Shown: positions 35,753 through 45,513, numbered from the stretch's first letter. The stretch: 64,000 bases of DNA from Aquibacillus salsiterrae (GCF_028416595.1 NZ_JAMQKC010000002.1:248001-312000); one strand, 5' to 3'. Notes: a model not told the origin generated them from the letters alone. A program made the numbers and translations.

Positions 35753-35782
35753 TTGATATTATATAACATTCTGTAGTATAAT
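35753..35782 (+). promoter_or_regulatory. sigma-A promoter of the IclR gene
   Basis: TTGATA (35753-35758) and TATAAT (35777-35782) are 18 bp apart, about 50 bp before the IclR start. Just upstream, AAAACGTTTT (35726-35735) is a perfect palindrome and a possible operator. Confidence 0.6.
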
Positions 35783-35833
35783 AATTAATGAATAGGCTTA
35801 CATTTTTTGTTTTAAATTGAAGGGGTAAACATT

Positions 35834-36595
35834 ATGCCAATTATACAATCATTAGACCGGGCTCTCAGAATATTGGATCTATTTGATGAACATAACAAAG
35901 AGTTAAAAATCACCGAAATAAGTAGTACATTACAACTTAATAAAAGTACTACTCATTCCTTGTTAAAAACACTAAAACAACACAACTATATTAAACAGAA
36001 TTCGGACAGTGGCAAGTACAGCCTTGGATTAAAATTTATTGAAAAAGGTCAGCTTGTTTTAAACAGTATGGATATTAGAACAGTTGCAAGAGACTATTTA
36101 ATAGACTTGTCTACGTCCACTGGCCAGACAGCACACTTAGTTATCTTGGAAGGTAAATTTGGCGTTTATATTGACAAGGTAGAGGGAGCATCAACAATCG
36201 TTTATTCTAGAATCGGTCGCCGTGTACCAATTCACTCAAGTGCTGTCGGGAAAGTATTGATTGGCTATAAACCGAAAGATGAGATTGATAACTTGTTAGA
36301 TAATTATGATTTTCACAGGCAAACTGAAAATACGATTCTTTCTAAAGAAGCCTTTATGAACGAACTTCAAGAAGTAGTCCAAAAAGGTTTGGCTGTCGAT
36401 AATGAAGAAAATGAGCCGGGAGTTTACTGTCTTGCTGTTCCAATTTTTAACCATGACGGAGCAGTTATTGCGGCGATAAGTGTATCTACTACAATTTTCT
36501 CGTTAACTGATGAGCTTAAGGGAAATATTGTTACGAACCTAAAAGAGATTGGCTTAGCAATTTCCTACCAATTAGGTTACCGGCAGTCTAGTTAA
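35834..36595 (+). CDS. IclR-family transcriptional regulator
   Basis: 253 aa. The N-terminal winged helix (about residues 5-65) contains KITEISSTLQLNKSTTHSLL. The C-terminal IclR effector domain (about 80-250) has RIGRRVPIHSSAVGKVLIGY. The family often controls sugar-acid catabolism (KdgR-like). It lies upstream of the pentonate-pathway genes at 36730 and 37662 and is their likely repressor, responding to a 2-keto-3-deoxy sugar acid. ATG after GAAGGGG. A clear promoter lies upstream. Confidence 0.9.
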   Translation: MPIIQSLDRALRILDLFDEHNKELKITEISSTLQLNKSTTHSLLKTLKQHNYIKQNSDSGKYSLGLKFIEKGQLVLNSMDIRTVARDYLIDLSTSTGQTAHLVILEGKFGVYIDKVEGASTIVYSRIGRRVPIHSSAVGKVLIGYKPKDEIDNLLDNYDFHRQTENTILSKEAFMNELQEVVQKGLAVDNEENEPGVYCLAVPIFNHDGAVIAAISVSTTIFSLTDELKGNIVTNLKEIGLAISYQLGYRQSS

Positions 36596-36610
36596 TTATG
36601 TTGTGTTAAA

Positions 36611-36676
36611 AGATAAGATAGTAAAAAATCCAAGAGATGCTAGCTCCAGGCGCCTAGACCTGCGCTTTCTTATTTT
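36611..36676 (+). repeat. dispersed repeat, copy
   Basis: GATAAGATAGTAAAAAATCC, then AGAGATGCTAGCTCCAGGCG and CTGCGCTTTCTTATT: the same element as at 16581-16696. It lies between the IclR gene and the FAH gene. Confidence 0.75.
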
Positions 36677-36729
36677 TTACAATATATAAGAATGAATATG
36701 GGGTTATATAACAAAATGGAGGGGATTAA

Positions 36730-37614
36730 ATGAGAATAATTAGTTACAAGTTAACAGAAGAAAGAAATCAGTTGGCAGCTCTTACTGATAATGACCAACT
36801 GTATCCACTGCCTTTTACTAGTTTTCTAGAATTTATGAATCACGTAGAAAATAGGGACCAATCATACCTAACTGCAGTAAATGAGATGATAGCAGATAGC
36901 CTTCCAATTGAAGCGAGATTAGAAGAGTTAGATTTGCAGTTGCCTGTGAGGTCCTATGAGGTATGGGCTTGTGGCGTTACGTATTTAAAAAGCAGGGATG
37001 CTAGAAATTTAGAGGCAAAAGTTACAACGAATTCCTATTATGACAAAGTTTATGATGCAAAACGGCCAGAGTTGTTTTTAAAATCAACCGAAAGAAGAAC
37101 CGTTGGACCTAATGATCCTGTCTTTATCCGCTCAGATTCCAATTGGCAAATTCCAGAGCCGGAATTAGGCCTAGTCCTAAATAAAACTGGTAAAATTATT
37201 GGTTACGTTATTGGTAATGACATGAGTAGTAGAGATATTGAAGGGGAGAATCCTCTCTATTTACCACAAGCGAAAGTGTGGAAGCATTCCTGCTCCATTG
37301 GGCCAGCAATTCGCTTAGCAGAAACAGTTGCTAATCCATATGATTTTGATATTACGTGTCGAATTTTTCGCAATGATCAGTTAATTTTTGAAGGAAGCGC
37401 CAATACTTCTCAATTAAAGCGGCGTTATGAAGAGTTAGTTTCTTATTTAATGAAGGATAATGAAACTTTTGATGGAACTGTATTATTAACAGGGACATGC
37501 GTTATCCCTCCTGATGAATTTACCCTTCAAGAGGGAGACCAGATTGAAATAGAAATTCCTGAGATAGGTGTTCTTTCAAACCCTGTCCGACAATTAGCAG
37601 CTGTAAAGAATTAA
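36730..37614 (+). CDS. FAH-family 2-keto-3-deoxypentonate dehydratase (predicted)
   Basis: 294-aa fumarylacetoacetate-hydrolase-family protein. The family metal and active-site regions are visible: IPEPELGLVLN, GYVIGNDMSSRDIEGENPLYLPQAKVW split over residues about 155-182, and a late LLTGTCVIPPDEF. The length fits the archaeal 2-keto-3-deoxyarabinonate/xylonate dehydratase (KdaD) type. With the aldehyde dehydrogenase 47 nt downstream and a YjhG-type dehydratase at 39931, the predicted reaction is 2-keto-3-deoxypentonate to 2-oxoglutarate semialdehyde. FAH proteins are diverse, so the assignment leans on context. ATG after TGGAGGGG. Confidence 0.78.
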   Translation: MRIISYKLTEERNQLAALTDNDQLYPLPFTSFLEFMNHVENRDQSYLTAVNEMIADSLPIEARLEELDLQLPVRSYEVWACGVTYLKSRDARNLEAKVTTNSYYDKVYDAKRPELFLKSTERRTVGPNDPVFIRSDSNWQIPEPELGLVLNKTGKIIGYVIGNDMSSRDIEGENPLYLPQAKVWKHSCSIGPAIRLAETVANPYDFDITCRIFRNDQLIFEGSANTSQLKRRYEELVSYLMKDNETFDGTVLLTGTCVIPPDEFTLQEGDQIEIEIPEIGVLSNPVRQLAAVKN

Positions 37615-37661
37615 AAAGTCAATGCTTGAAAAATAAATTAACTAATCTAGGAGGATGATCA

Positions 37662-39128
37662 ATGACTACACAAGTAGCAGCAGAAACCTTTTTAAACTTT
37701 GTCAATGGAGAATGGAAAGCTACGTTATCTAATGAAACAATTCCTAGCTTTAACCCGGCAAATAAAACAGAAATAGTAGGTAACGTACAAAACTCGACAC
37801 GTGCAGATTTAGATGAAGCTGTAAAAGCAGCAAAGCAAGCACAACTAACATGGAAAAAGTTATCAGGAGCAGAACGTGGTAACTACCTCTTTAAGGTTGC
37901 CGATATTCTTGAACAAAACACCGATGAAATTGCTGAAACGATGACAAAGGAAATGGGGAAAACGTTTCCTGAGGCAAAGGGTGAAACAACAAGAGGTGTT
38001 GCGATATTGCGTTATTATGCCGGGGAAGGGATGCGTAAAGTTGGAGACGTGATTCCGTCGACAGATAGCTCGGCATTAATGTTTTCAAAGCGTGTTCCAC
38101 TTGGGGTTGTAGGCGTTATTACCCCTTGGAATTTCCCTGTAGCTATTCCAATTTGGAAAGTGGCACCCGCACTCATTTATGGAAATACGGTAGTACTGAA
38201 GCCTGCAACGGAAGCGGCAGTGACAGCAGCGAAAGTAGTAAAATGTTTCGAACAAGCTGGAGTTCCTAGTGGTGTGATTAATTTTGTCACAGGTAAAGGC
38301 TCAGTTATTGGTCAAGGCCTGGCCGACCATAAAGATGTTCATGCTGTGACATTTACTGGTTCTAACAATGTAGGCAGTGGGATTGGACAAACGGTTGCTG
38401 CACGCGGTGGGAAGTACCAATTGGAAATGGGGGGTAAAAACCCAATCATCGTTGCTGATGACTGTGATATTGATCTTGCTGTAGATGCAGCAATTAGTGG
38501 AGGGCTTAAATCTACTGGTCAAAAATGCACATGCAGTAGTCGGGTCATTGTCCAAAGCAGCATATATGATACATTTAAAGACAAATTGTTGGAGAAAGTT
38601 GCTCAAATTACTGTTGGAAGTGGTCTTGAGCAAGGAACGTGGATGGGGCCGTGTGCTAGTGAAGGTCAATTTGAAACAGTTAAGCATTATATTGCTAAAG
38701 GAATTGAAGATGGTGCTGATTTAATTTTTGGCGGGGATAGTCCATCGGATGAAAGTCTGCAAAATGGTTTTTATATCAATCCAACTATTTTTGAAAACGT
38801 TACAACCGATATGACTATCGCGCAAGAAGAAATTTTTGGACCAGTACTTGCTCTAATGAAAGTAGAAACCATTGAGGAAGCAATTGAATTAGCAAATGAC
38901 GTGGAGTTTGGCTTAAGTGCGTCTATTTTCACACAAAATATAAATCATATTCTTTCTTTTATTGATGATATAGATGCAGGTCTTGTGCGAATAAACTCAG
39001 AGACTGCTGGAGTGGAATTGCAAGCTCCATTTGGTGGAATGAAGGCTTCAAGTTCTCATTCCCGTGAGCAAGGGGAAGCTGCCAAGGAGTTCTTTACAAC
39101 TGTTAAAACTGTTTTTGTTAAAGGTTAA
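37662..39128 (+). CDS. aldehyde dehydrogenase, predicted 2-oxoglutarate semialdehyde dehydrogenase
   Basis: 488-aa NAD(P)-dependent aldehyde dehydrogenase with all catalytic residues: Asn157 (TPWNFP), Lys180, Glu255 (LEMGGKNP) and the nucleophile Cys289 (TGQKCT). It follows the FAH gene by 47 nt with AGGAGG before the ATG, so it is cotranscribed. The neighbours predict oxidation of 2-oxoglutarate semialdehyde to 2-oxoglutarate, the last step of the Weimberg pathway. Relatives act in glucarate and hydroxyproline catabolism through the same intermediate. A terminator at 39149-39190 follows. Confidence 0.85.
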   Translation: MTTQVAAETFLNFVNGEWKATLSNETIPSFNPANKTEIVGNVQNSTRADLDEAVKAAKQAQLTWKKLSGAERGNYLFKVADILEQNTDEIAETMTKEMGKTFPEAKGETTRGVAILRYYAGEGMRKVGDVIPSTDSSALMFSKRVPLGVVGVITPWNFPVAIPIWKVAPALIYGNTVVLKPATEAAVTAAKVVKCFEQAGVPSGVINFVTGKGSVIGQGLADHKDVHAVTFTGSNNVGSGIGQTVAARGGKYQLEMGGKNPIIVADDCDIDLAVDAAISGGLKSTGQKCTCSSRVIVQSSIYDTFKDKLLEKVAQITVGSGLEQGTWMGPCASEGQFETVKHYIAKGIEDGADLIFGGDSPSDESLQNGFYINPTIFENVTTDMTIAQEEIFGPVLALMKVETIEEAIELANDVEFGLSASIFTQNINHILSFIDDIDAGLVRINSETAGVELQAPFGGMKASSSHSREQGEAAKEFFTTVKTVFVKG

Positions 39129-39148
39129 AAATCACATAAATAACAGTA

Positions 39149-39190
39149 ACAAGGAAGCTTGTGATTATACTATGGGCTTCCTTGTTTTTT
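39149..39190 (+). terminator. intrinsic terminator
   Basis: ACAAGGAAGC (39149-39158) pairs with GCTTCCTTGT (39176-39185), followed by TTTTT. It ends the FAH-aldehyde dehydrogenase operon. Confidence 0.85.
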
Positions 39191-39251
39191 AATAGAAAGA
39201 AAGTAATATATTCGCTAAAATGGAACTGAACAGAAAAAGGAGTTATGTCAG

Positions 39252-39872
39252 ATGAACGACGATTTAGGAATTATTACGAAGGTGGATACGGAAGCAAAAA
39301 TGGTTGCATTTACATTTGATGATGGGCCAAATCCAACGTATACACGTGAATTGTTGGATATATTTAATGAGGTGTCTGGTCATGCAACTTTCTTTATGAT
39401 TGGAGAGCAAATGGAACGCCACCCTGAAGTAGTAGGGGAGGTACCGAAACAGGGACATGAAATAGGAAATCATACGTTTACCCACGCCAAACTGACGGAG
39501 TTAACTGATGAACAATGCTTTGTTGAGTTGGATAAAACCGCAAAGTTAATAAAAGAATTGACAGGAGATGTGCCAAAGCATTTCAGACCTCCATTCATCG
39601 ATTATAACAGAGCTACTAAAAAGGTTGTGGAAAGATTCGGATATGATACGATTGGAGCGTTAAATGTTGATGCGCTCGATTGGGAGCAACCAGGGATTGA
39701 GCATATTTATACCAAATCATTAAACCATGTGGCTAGCGGTAGCATTCTTATATTCCATGATGGGTTTGGCGATCGGTCACAATCCATTGAAGCGGTTAGA
39801 CGTTTGGTAAAAGAGTTGACTAGTCAGGGATACCAGCTTGTGACTGTAAGTAAACTACTAAATCAAAGGTAA
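39252..39872 (+). CDS. polysaccharide deacetylase (NodB-like), no signal peptide
   Basis: 206-aa carbohydrate esterase 4 domain. The motifs are all present: TFDDGPNP (catalytic base and metal Asp), GNHTFTH (metal His pair), RPPFIDYN and LIFHDG. Most family members are exported to deacetylate peptidoglycan, chitin or xylan. This one starts directly before the catalytic domain, with no hydrophobic N-terminus, and the ATG has an AAAGGAG at proper spacing. A cytosolic role on a soluble acetylated oligosaccharide is possible in this context. It lies alone between two terminators. Confidence 0.82.
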   Translation: MNDDLGIITKVDTEAKMVAFTFDDGPNPTYTRELLDIFNEVSGHATFFMIGEQMERHPEVVGEVPKQGHEIGNHTFTHAKLTELTDEQCFVELDKTAKLIKELTGDVPKHFRPPFIDYNRATKKVVERFGYDTIGALNVDALDWEQPGIEHIYTKSLNHVASGSILIFHDGFGDRSQSIEAVRRLVKELTSQGYQLVTVSKLLNQR

Positions 39873-39878
39873 GATTAA

Positions 39879-39916
39879 AAAAACTAGGTTTGCCAATACA
39901 GGTAAACCTAGTTTTT
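39879..39916. terminator. bidirectional terminator between convergent genes
   Basis: AAACTAGGTTTGCC pairs with GGTAAACCTAGTTT (one mismatch) around AATACA, flanked by A and T runs. It serves both the deacetylase gene and the dehydratase gene. Confidence 0.85.
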
Positions 39917-39930
39917 AAGATTGAACAATT

Positions 39931-41904
39931 TTACTCCTTGTTCTTTAATGCTTCTTCACCTGCTTTTAGTACTTCGATAATTCGGTCAACGTCATATACG
40001 CTACCTTTCCAAATGCCTCCACTAACCGTTTGAAGGGCTGCCCAGAGTCTTGTGTCATCAGGTAGGTCAGGATGTGGTGTGATTTGCTCGTTTTGGGGAC
40101 GATTTGTTAGAATGGTTGCACCTTCTTTAGCGGATACTTCCTTTTCAGAAGTTCCGACAAAGTTAATGTCACCTTCAAGATGGATTGTATCTATACGAAC
40201 CTCGATCACATCACCATTTTTAACTTTTCCAATCGGACCGCCAGCTAAACCTTCTGGCCCAATATGCCCTACACAAGCGCCCGTTGAAACACCGGAGAAC
40301 CGTGCATCGGTGAGAAGGGTTACATATTTTCCATAAGATAAATGTTTTAGAGCAGATGTTAGTTGATACGTTTCCTCCATACCAGTTCCTAATGGTCCGC
40401 AACCGGAAACAACCATGATGTCTCCTTTGGTAATTTGTCCATTTTTTATTGCGTTAATTGCCTCATGTTCACTTGTGAAAACTTTAGCTTCACCTTTGTG
40501 ATAATAAATACCTTTGTCATCAAGACGACTGGGATCAATCGAAGTTGATTTTATGATAGCGCCCTCTGGAGCAATGTTTCCAGTAGGAAAGGTAATCGTA
40601 GGCGCAAGTCCTCTTTCCTTCGCTTGTTCGGGTGACATGATTACTTGATCAGGCTCCAGGTTGTCCGCTTCTCTTAGTCTATCTTTCATTTTCTGTCTTC
40701 GCTCGGATTGTTCCCACCAGTCGAGGTTTTCCTTTAATGTTTTTCCTGTAACAGTCAAGACAGATTCATCAAGAATATTTAGAGATCTAAGATGAAGCAT
40801 AACTTCTGGTACACCGCCAGCCAAATAGGCACGAATCGTAGGGTGATGATCTGGCCCGTTTGGAAGTACACTGACAAGTCTCGGGGTCAATTGATTTACT
40901 TCCTTCCACTCATCAACAGTAGGTATATCACAACCAGCAGCGTGTGCTATTGCTGGAATATGCAACAACAGATTAGTAGAACCGCCAAATGCTGCATGAA
41001 TAATCATTGCATTTCGTATTGATGCATTCGTAATAATATCTTTGGTAGTTACGTTATTTCGTTCCATTTCTAAAACAGCTCTTGCTGATTGTCTAGCCAT
41101 CTCTTTCCACACTTCTTGCCCTGATGGTGCGAGTGCAGCGTGTGGAATGGAGAGTCCTAACGCCTCACTAACAACTTGAGCTGTCGCTGCTGTACCTAAA
41201 AATTGACATCCTCCACCAGGAGTTGCGCAAGCCCGGCAGCCGAGCTCTGCTGCCTCTTCTAAACTCAATTCATTATTGGAATATCGCGCACCAATTGTTT
41301 GGATTTTGCCAGCATCTTCTCCGTAAAAAGGAGGAAGTGTAACACCGCCAGGGATTATGATGGTAGGAGAATCATGCATCGATGAAAGAGCCATCATCAT
41401 CGCCGGCAATCCTTTATCGCATGTGGCAATTCCGATAACAGCATCTCTTGTTGGAAGAGACCGAATTAGTCTCCGATAAACCAGTGCAGCATCATTCCGG
41501 TAAGGAAAGGAATCGAACATACCTGTTGTACCTTGAGACCTTCCGTCACAAGGGTCACTGACATAGGCTGCAAACGGAATACTATTATGGTTAGTAATTT
41601 CCCTTGCAGCTTCTTTCATTAGCAGATCTACTTCCCAGTGGCCAGTATGATATCCAAGTGCAATTGGATTACCGTCGTTATCCTTCATTCCGCCTTGGGT
41701 ACTTAACAATAGTACTTGTTTTCCACTTAAATCATCCGGTTTCCAACCCATGCCGACGTTTTGAGATAGGCCAAACAGATTTCCACTAGGAGATGTACGT
41801 AACATTTGATCTGTTAATGGTAACTTCCCCTGTGGTCCTGGTGCTTTCGTCTTTATATCATAAATTGCTTCCGGTGCTTGCATGAGTTGATCTAATCTAG
41901 TCAT
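39931..41904 (-). CDS. YjhG/YagF-type D-xylonate (pentonate) dehydratase
   Basis: 657-aa member of the IlvD/Edd dehydratase family, with the length of the YjhG/YagF xylonate dehydratases rather than of IlvD (about 560). Likely iron-sulfur ligands are Cys119 (SDPCDGRSQ), Cys162 (ATCDKGLPA) and Cys233 (GGGCQFLG). Near the C-terminus [18 protein letters not shown] is the family's substrate region. It converts a pentonate to 2-keto-3-deoxypentonate, feeding the FAH and aldehyde dehydrogenase enzymes encoded at 36730 and 37662. ATG after AAAGGAG. A cre-like site lies in its promoter region. Confidence 0.87.
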   Translation of the reverse strand: MTRLDQLMQAPEAIYDIKTKAPGPQGKLPLTDQMLRTSPSGNLFGLSQNVGMGWKPDDLSGKQVLLLSTQGGMKDNDGNPIALGYHTGHWEVDLLMKEAAREITNHNSIPFAAYVSDPCDGRSQGTTGMFDSFPYRNDAALVYRRLIRSLPTRDAVIGIATCDKGLPAMMMALSSMHDSPTIIIPGGVTLPPFYGEDAGKIQTIGARYSNNELSLEEAAELGCRACATPGGGCQFLGTAATAQVVSEALGLSIPHAALAPSGQEVWKEMARQSARAVLEMERNNVTTKDIITNASIRNAMIIHAAFGGSTNLLLHIPAIAHAAGCDIPTVDEWKEVNQLTPRLVSVLPNGPDHHPTIRAYLAGGVPEVMLHLRSLNILDESVLTVTGKTLKENLDWWEQSERRQKMKDRLREADNLEPDQVIMSPEQAKERGLAPTITFPTGNIAPEGAIIKSTSIDPSRLDDKGIYYHKGEAKVFTSEHEAINAIKNGQITKGDIMVVSGCGPLGTGMEETYQLTSALKHLSYGKYVTLLTDARFSGVSTGACVGHIGPEGLAGGPIGKVKNGDVIEVRIDTIHLEGDINFVGTSEKEVSAKEGATILTNRPQNEQITPHPDLPDDTRLWAALQTVSGGIWKGSVYDVDRIIEVLKAGEEALKNKE

Positions 41905-41965
41905 AGAATCGCTCCTTTACTGTGGCAGATTTTTAAAGAAAAATAGCTTATCTGGACAAATTTTA

Positions 41966-41979
41966 TAAAACGCTTTCAT
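41966..41979 (-). promoter_or_regulatory. cre-like site of the dehydratase promoter
   Basis: On the minus strand TGAAAGCGTTTTAT matches TGNAARCGYTWNCW except for A at position 13. It lies about 65 bp before the dehydratase start, between TTGTCA and TTATAA boxes on that strand, where CcpA would block the polymerase. Confidence 0.5.
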
Positions 41980-41985
41980 TTCCTG

Positions 41986-42015
41986 TTGACAATTATAAAT
42001 TTTTCTAGGTATAAT
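41986..42015 (+). promoter_or_regulatory. consensus sigma-A promoter
   Basis: TTGACA (41986-41991) and TATAAT (42010-42015) are both perfect, with an 18-bp spacer. It faces the importer at 42313, giving a leader of about 290 nt. Confidence 0.75.
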
Positions 42016-42275
42016 GTCAATATAACCAAAATGAGTTTTATATTATAGAACACTTATTTTGTGATATACCTTTCTATTCCAGTGATGAAAACTGTTTTAT
42101 TTAATCCATCATCGAAGAATAGATTGTTAACTTCATTCAGCTAGAATCGTACATATTAAATGCTTCTCAATATTTTTCTGAAAGCTTTACGGACGACCAA
42201 TCAAAAGTCAATAACAATATTAAATTGTTATAGATATTTAAATTTGAGGTAGGTGAGAAATTTAGTTATTTAAAT

Positions 42276-42289
42276 TGCAAGCGCTAACA
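42276..42289 (+). promoter_or_regulatory. cre site in the leader of importer C
   Basis: TGCAAGCGCTAACA matches TGNAARCGYTWNCW at every position. It lies 24 bp before the binding-protein start and about 260 bp after the promoter, so it would act as an elongation roadblock. Confidence 0.75.
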
Positions 42290-42312
42290 AAAATAAGGGG
42301 AGAGATGATTAA

Positions 42313-43662
42313 ATGAAGAAAAAATTGATGTTTTTATTGGTACTTGTCTCGTTACTATTCGTTGTTGCATGTAACTCTACTTCTTCTGGATCAGACTCTG
42401 AAAAAGATAATACAGATTCTGGACAAGAAACTGGTTCTTCATCGGAAAATAATAGTGGAGAATCGAAGGGGGATTCAGGTGCTGACAAAACGCTAACCCT
42501 ATGGCACATTGAAACCGGACCATCTGAAGAGGCAATCAATCAAGCTGTAGAACGTTTCGAGGAGAAGAATCCAGGTGTAACTGTTGAAGTTTCACAAATT
42601 GAGAATGATCCATATAAATCTAAACTAAGTGTTGCAATGGGTGGTGGAAATCCACCAGATGTATTCCATTCTTGGGGAGGTGGCTGGCTAAAGCAATTCG
42701 TTGATGCCGGTCAAGTTAGGGAAATTGGAAATGACATAGACACTAGTATTTATAATGAGGCTGCACTTTCTGTAGCAACTTTTGATGACAAAGTTTACGG
42801 TGCACCAGTAAGTATGGATGTGGTACCAGTATTTTATAACAAAGATATTTTTGCTAAATATGATTTAGAAGAACCCGAAACATACGATGAATTATTAACT
42901 ATTGTTGAGACGTTAGAATCTAATAGAATCATTCCATTTACTCTAGCAAATCAGTCTAAGTGGACAGGTTCATTCTATATGATGTATCTTGCGGAAAGAT
43001 TTGGTGGACCAGAATTATTTAATGAGGCGTTTGGGCGTACTGGAAGAGGATTTGATGACGAAGCATACGTGAAAGCTGCTGAAAAAATTCAAGAGTTAGT
43101 TAAAATGAATGCGTTTCCAGATGGTGTTAATGGAATGAACTATGACACTGGGCAATCACGTCAACTTCTTTATGCAGAAAAAGCAGGCATGCAAGTAATG
43201 GGCGGATGGCTATTAAACAACGTCAGAGATGAGATGCCAGAGTTTGAAGATAAACTTGGTTTCTTCTTATTCCCAGCTGTGGATGGTGGAGAAGGTAAAA
43301 AGAACCATGTCGTCGGTGGTGTTAGTCCAGTATTCTCTGTCACTAAGTCAAGTGAAAACCCAGATTTAGCAGCTGAATTAGTAAAGGAATTAGCTAGTGT
43401 AGAAACTGCTGAATACATGTCAAATAAAGCCGGCTCGATTTCAGCTGTAAATGGAGTAGAATATGAAGACCCTTATATTCAAAAAATGAGTGATGTATTG
43501 GCTAATTCGGAGGCAATGCAAACGTACTATGATCAAACACTTCCTCCCGAGTTAGCTCAAGTACATTTAGATACAACTCAAGCTTTATTTGGATTGTCGA
43601 TGACACCAGAAGAGGCTGTTAAAAAAGTAGAAGAAAAGGCAAAAGAATTGTTAGACAAATAA
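42313..43662 (+). CDS. sugar ABC importer substrate-binding lipoprotein
   Basis: 449-aa family 1 solute-binding protein. The signal peptide ends in VVAC (Cys20), followed by a Ser/Asp/Glu-rich linker. It resembles the protein at 57746 more than the other three in general layout, for example WSGGW-like and WTGSFYMMYLA/WTGSIWYMYLA segments. ATG after AAGGGGAGAG. It is the first gene of importer C, whose operon ends with a GH43 beta-xylosidase gene, so xylo-oligosaccharides or arabinoxylan fragments are the likely cargo. Confidence 0.88.
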   Translation: MKKKLMFLLVLVSLLFVVACNSTSSGSDSEKDNTDSGQETGSSSENNSGESKGDSGADKTLTLWHIETGPSEEAINQAVERFEEKNPGVTVEVSQIENDPYKSKLSVAMGGGNPPDVFHSWGGGWLKQFVDAGQVREIGNDIDTSIYNEAALSVATFDDKVYGAPVSMDVVPVFYNKDIFAKYDLEEPETYDELLTIVETLESNRIIPFTLANQSKWTGSFYMMYLAERFGGPELFNEAFGRTGRGFDDEAYVKAAEKIQELVKMNAFPDGVNGMNYDTGQSRQLLYAEKAGMQVMGGWLLNNVRDEMPEFEDKLGFFLFPAVDGGEGKKNHVVGGVSPVFSVTKSSENPDLAAELVKELASVETAEYMSNKAGSISAVNGVEYEDPYIQKMSDVLANSEAMQTYYDQTLPPELAQVHLDTTQALFGLSMTPEEAVKKVEEKAKELLDK

Positions 43663-43694
43663 TCATCATTAGTAAAATCAAAATAAATGGATAG

Positions 43695-43725
43695 CTACAT
43701 TAAGGATCTTCCTTAGTGTAGTTTT
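43695..43725 (+). terminator. leaky terminator between binding protein and permeases
   Basis: CTACATTAAGGA (43695-43706) pairs with TCCTTAGTGTAG (43710-43721) with one G-T pair, followed by TTTT. Inside the operon, as at 7340 and 52953. Confidence 0.8.
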
Positions 43726-43747
43726 CCATTAAATTGAGGTGAGAACT

Positions 43748-44692
43748 TTGCTAGAAAAAGTAGAAAAGCTGTCTGCTCAACAAGTGACAACAAGCACGCT
43801 TATTAAGAAAGCAAAGAAACGGAAAGAAATTTTGACCATCGTAGGATTTATAGCTCCAGCATTAATTGTCTATGGAGTTTACGTAGTCTATTCAATTTTC
43901 ATGACTTTTTATTACAGTATGTTTGATTGGTCTGGAATTGATAAAAATCTAGTTTTCTTAGGATTAGATAATTATATAAAACTTTTCCAAGACGATATAT
44001 TCTGGAAATCACTGGGGAATAATTCATTGCTTGTCATTACGTCTTTGCTAACACAAATACCTCTTGGATTAATTATGGCACTATTATTGTTTAGCCCAAT
44101 TAGAGGGATGAGGTTTTTCCGATCTATTTATTTTATGCCATTTCTAATGTCAACTGTTGCTATAGGGATACTTTTTATATTTATTTACGATGGAAACTTC
44201 GGTTTGCTTAATGGTTTATTGGGAGCAATTGGTCTTGAATCTTTACAGCAAGCATGGATTGGTAATGAACAAACAGCAATTTGGGCAGTAATAGCTACAG
44301 TTTGTTGGCAATTTGCACCTTTTTATATGATTCTGTTTAGAGCAGCTATTGTTGGGATACCTGAAGAACTATATGAGGCTGCGGATATTGATGGTGCCAA
44401 AAAATGGCAGCGGTTTAAAAACATTACGCTTCCATTGTTGATGCCAATCATCATCACTTCATCTATTTTATCAATTATTGGATCGCTTAAATATTTTGAT
44501 TTAATTTACGTGATGACAGGTGGAGGACCAAATAACTCAACAGAATTAATGGCAACCTATATGTATCGACAAACCTTCACTAATTTCAATATGGGATATG
44601 GAAGTACTATTTCCTTTTCGATGTTCATGATAGCTCTTGGTGTTACAGTTGTCATTCTGTTGGGTGATAAAAGAAGAAGAGGTGAAGAATAG
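43748..44692 (+). CDS. sugar ABC importer permease (MalF-type)
   Basis: 314-aa CUT1 permease with a TTG start at 43748, well spaced from GAGGTGAG; the GTG at 43739 overlaps that ribosome site. Six membrane segments are expected; the EAA loop reads ELYEAADIDGAK. Its stop overlaps the next permease start by one base (TAGTG). Importer C, probably for xylo-oligosaccharides. Confidence 0.9.
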   Translation: MLEKVEKLSAQQVTTSTLIKKAKKRKEILTIVGFIAPALIVYGVYVVYSIFMTFYYSMFDWSGIDKNLVFLGLDNYIKLFQDDIFWKSLGNNSLLVITSLLTQIPLGLIMALLLFSPIRGMRFFRSIYFMPFLMSTVAIGILFIFIYDGNFGLLNGLLGAIGLESLQQAWIGNEQTAIWAVIATVCWQFAPFYMILFRAAIVGIPEELYEAADIDGAKKWQRFKNITLPLLMPIIITSSILSIIGSLKYFDLIYVMTGGGPNNSTELMATYMYRQTFTNFNMGYGSTISFSMFMIALGVTVVILLGDKRRRGEE

Positions 44693-45513
44693 TGATTAAA
44701 AGAATTAGTCAAATGCCACTATATCTACTATCAATTTTATTACTTTTGTTTACAGGACTGCCATTTTTTATTATGGTTAACACTTCCTTCAAACAACAGT
44801 TTGAGTTTATGTCATCTCCATGGTCACTTCCGGAAAACTTTTCTTTTGCTAATTATGCTTTAGTATTTGAATCAAGCTTTTTGAAGTACTTCACGAATAG
44901 TTTAATATTAGCTGTCGTATCAGTTGTTTTAACAATTGTTTTAGCTGCTATGGCAAGTTATCCTTTATCACGAATGAAATTCAAATTGAATAGACCAATC
45001 TTTTTATTGTTTACGGTCGGAATGATGATTCCGATTCATACTACTTTAATTCCTATTTATATTCTTACTTCTAAAATAGGACTATATGATTCACTTGCTG
45101 GCTTAATCGGGCCTTACGTAGCTTTTGCATTACCAGTATCAGTCATTATCTTCACTCAATTTATGAAAGACATTCCAAAGGAATTAGAGGAGTCGGCAAA
45201 GATTGATGGTTGTGGTCACTTTCGCTTGTTTTGGAGAATTATATTTCCATTGCTGACTCCAGCTGTTGCAACAGTAGCGATCTATAATTTCATTCAGATA
45301 TGGAATGAATTTATTTTCGCACTCGTCTTAACTAACTCTTCAGAAACTGCAACATTACCTTTAGGATTAAGGGAATTTTATGGAGAATTTTCTGTTAATG
45401 TACCTGGCATAATGGCTGCTTTAACATTAGGTAGTTTACCGCTTTTACTTGTCTATTTCGTAGCTCAAGAAAAAATTGTGAAAGGGCTTGCTGCTGGTTC
45501 TGTGAAGGGGTAA
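44692..45513 (+). CDS. sugar ABC importer permease (MalG-type)
   Basis: 273 aa, GTG start overlapping the previous stop, with AGAGGTGAAG before it, so translation is coupled. The EAA loop reads ELEESAKIDGCG, and the C-terminus ends in GLAAGSVKG. It is directly followed by the beta-xylosidase gene, tying importer C to xylan-derived sugars. Confidence 0.9.
   Translation: MIKRISQMPLYLLSILLLLFTGLPFFIMVNTSFKQQFEFMSSPWSLPENFSFANYALVFESSFLKYFTNSLILAVVSVVLTIVLAAMASYPLSRMKFKLNRPIFLLFTVGMMIPIHTTLIPIYILTSKIGLYDSLAGLIGPYVAFALPVSVIIFTQFMKDIPKELEESAKIDGCGHFRLFWRIIFPLLTPAVATVAIYNFIQIWNEFIFALVLTNSSETATLPLGLREFYGEFSVNVPGIMAALTLGSLPLLLVYFVAQEKIVKGLAAGSVKG

Larger units (their letters stand above)
41905..42312. 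other. divergent promoter region, dehydratase and importer C
   Basis: No gene in 408 bp. It contains a sigma-A promoter on the plus strand (41986-42015), a cre-like site (41966-41979) and a second, perfect cre at 42276-42289. TTGTCA on the minus strand, overlapping the plus -35, could be the -35 of the dehydratase gene. Confidence 0.6.
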
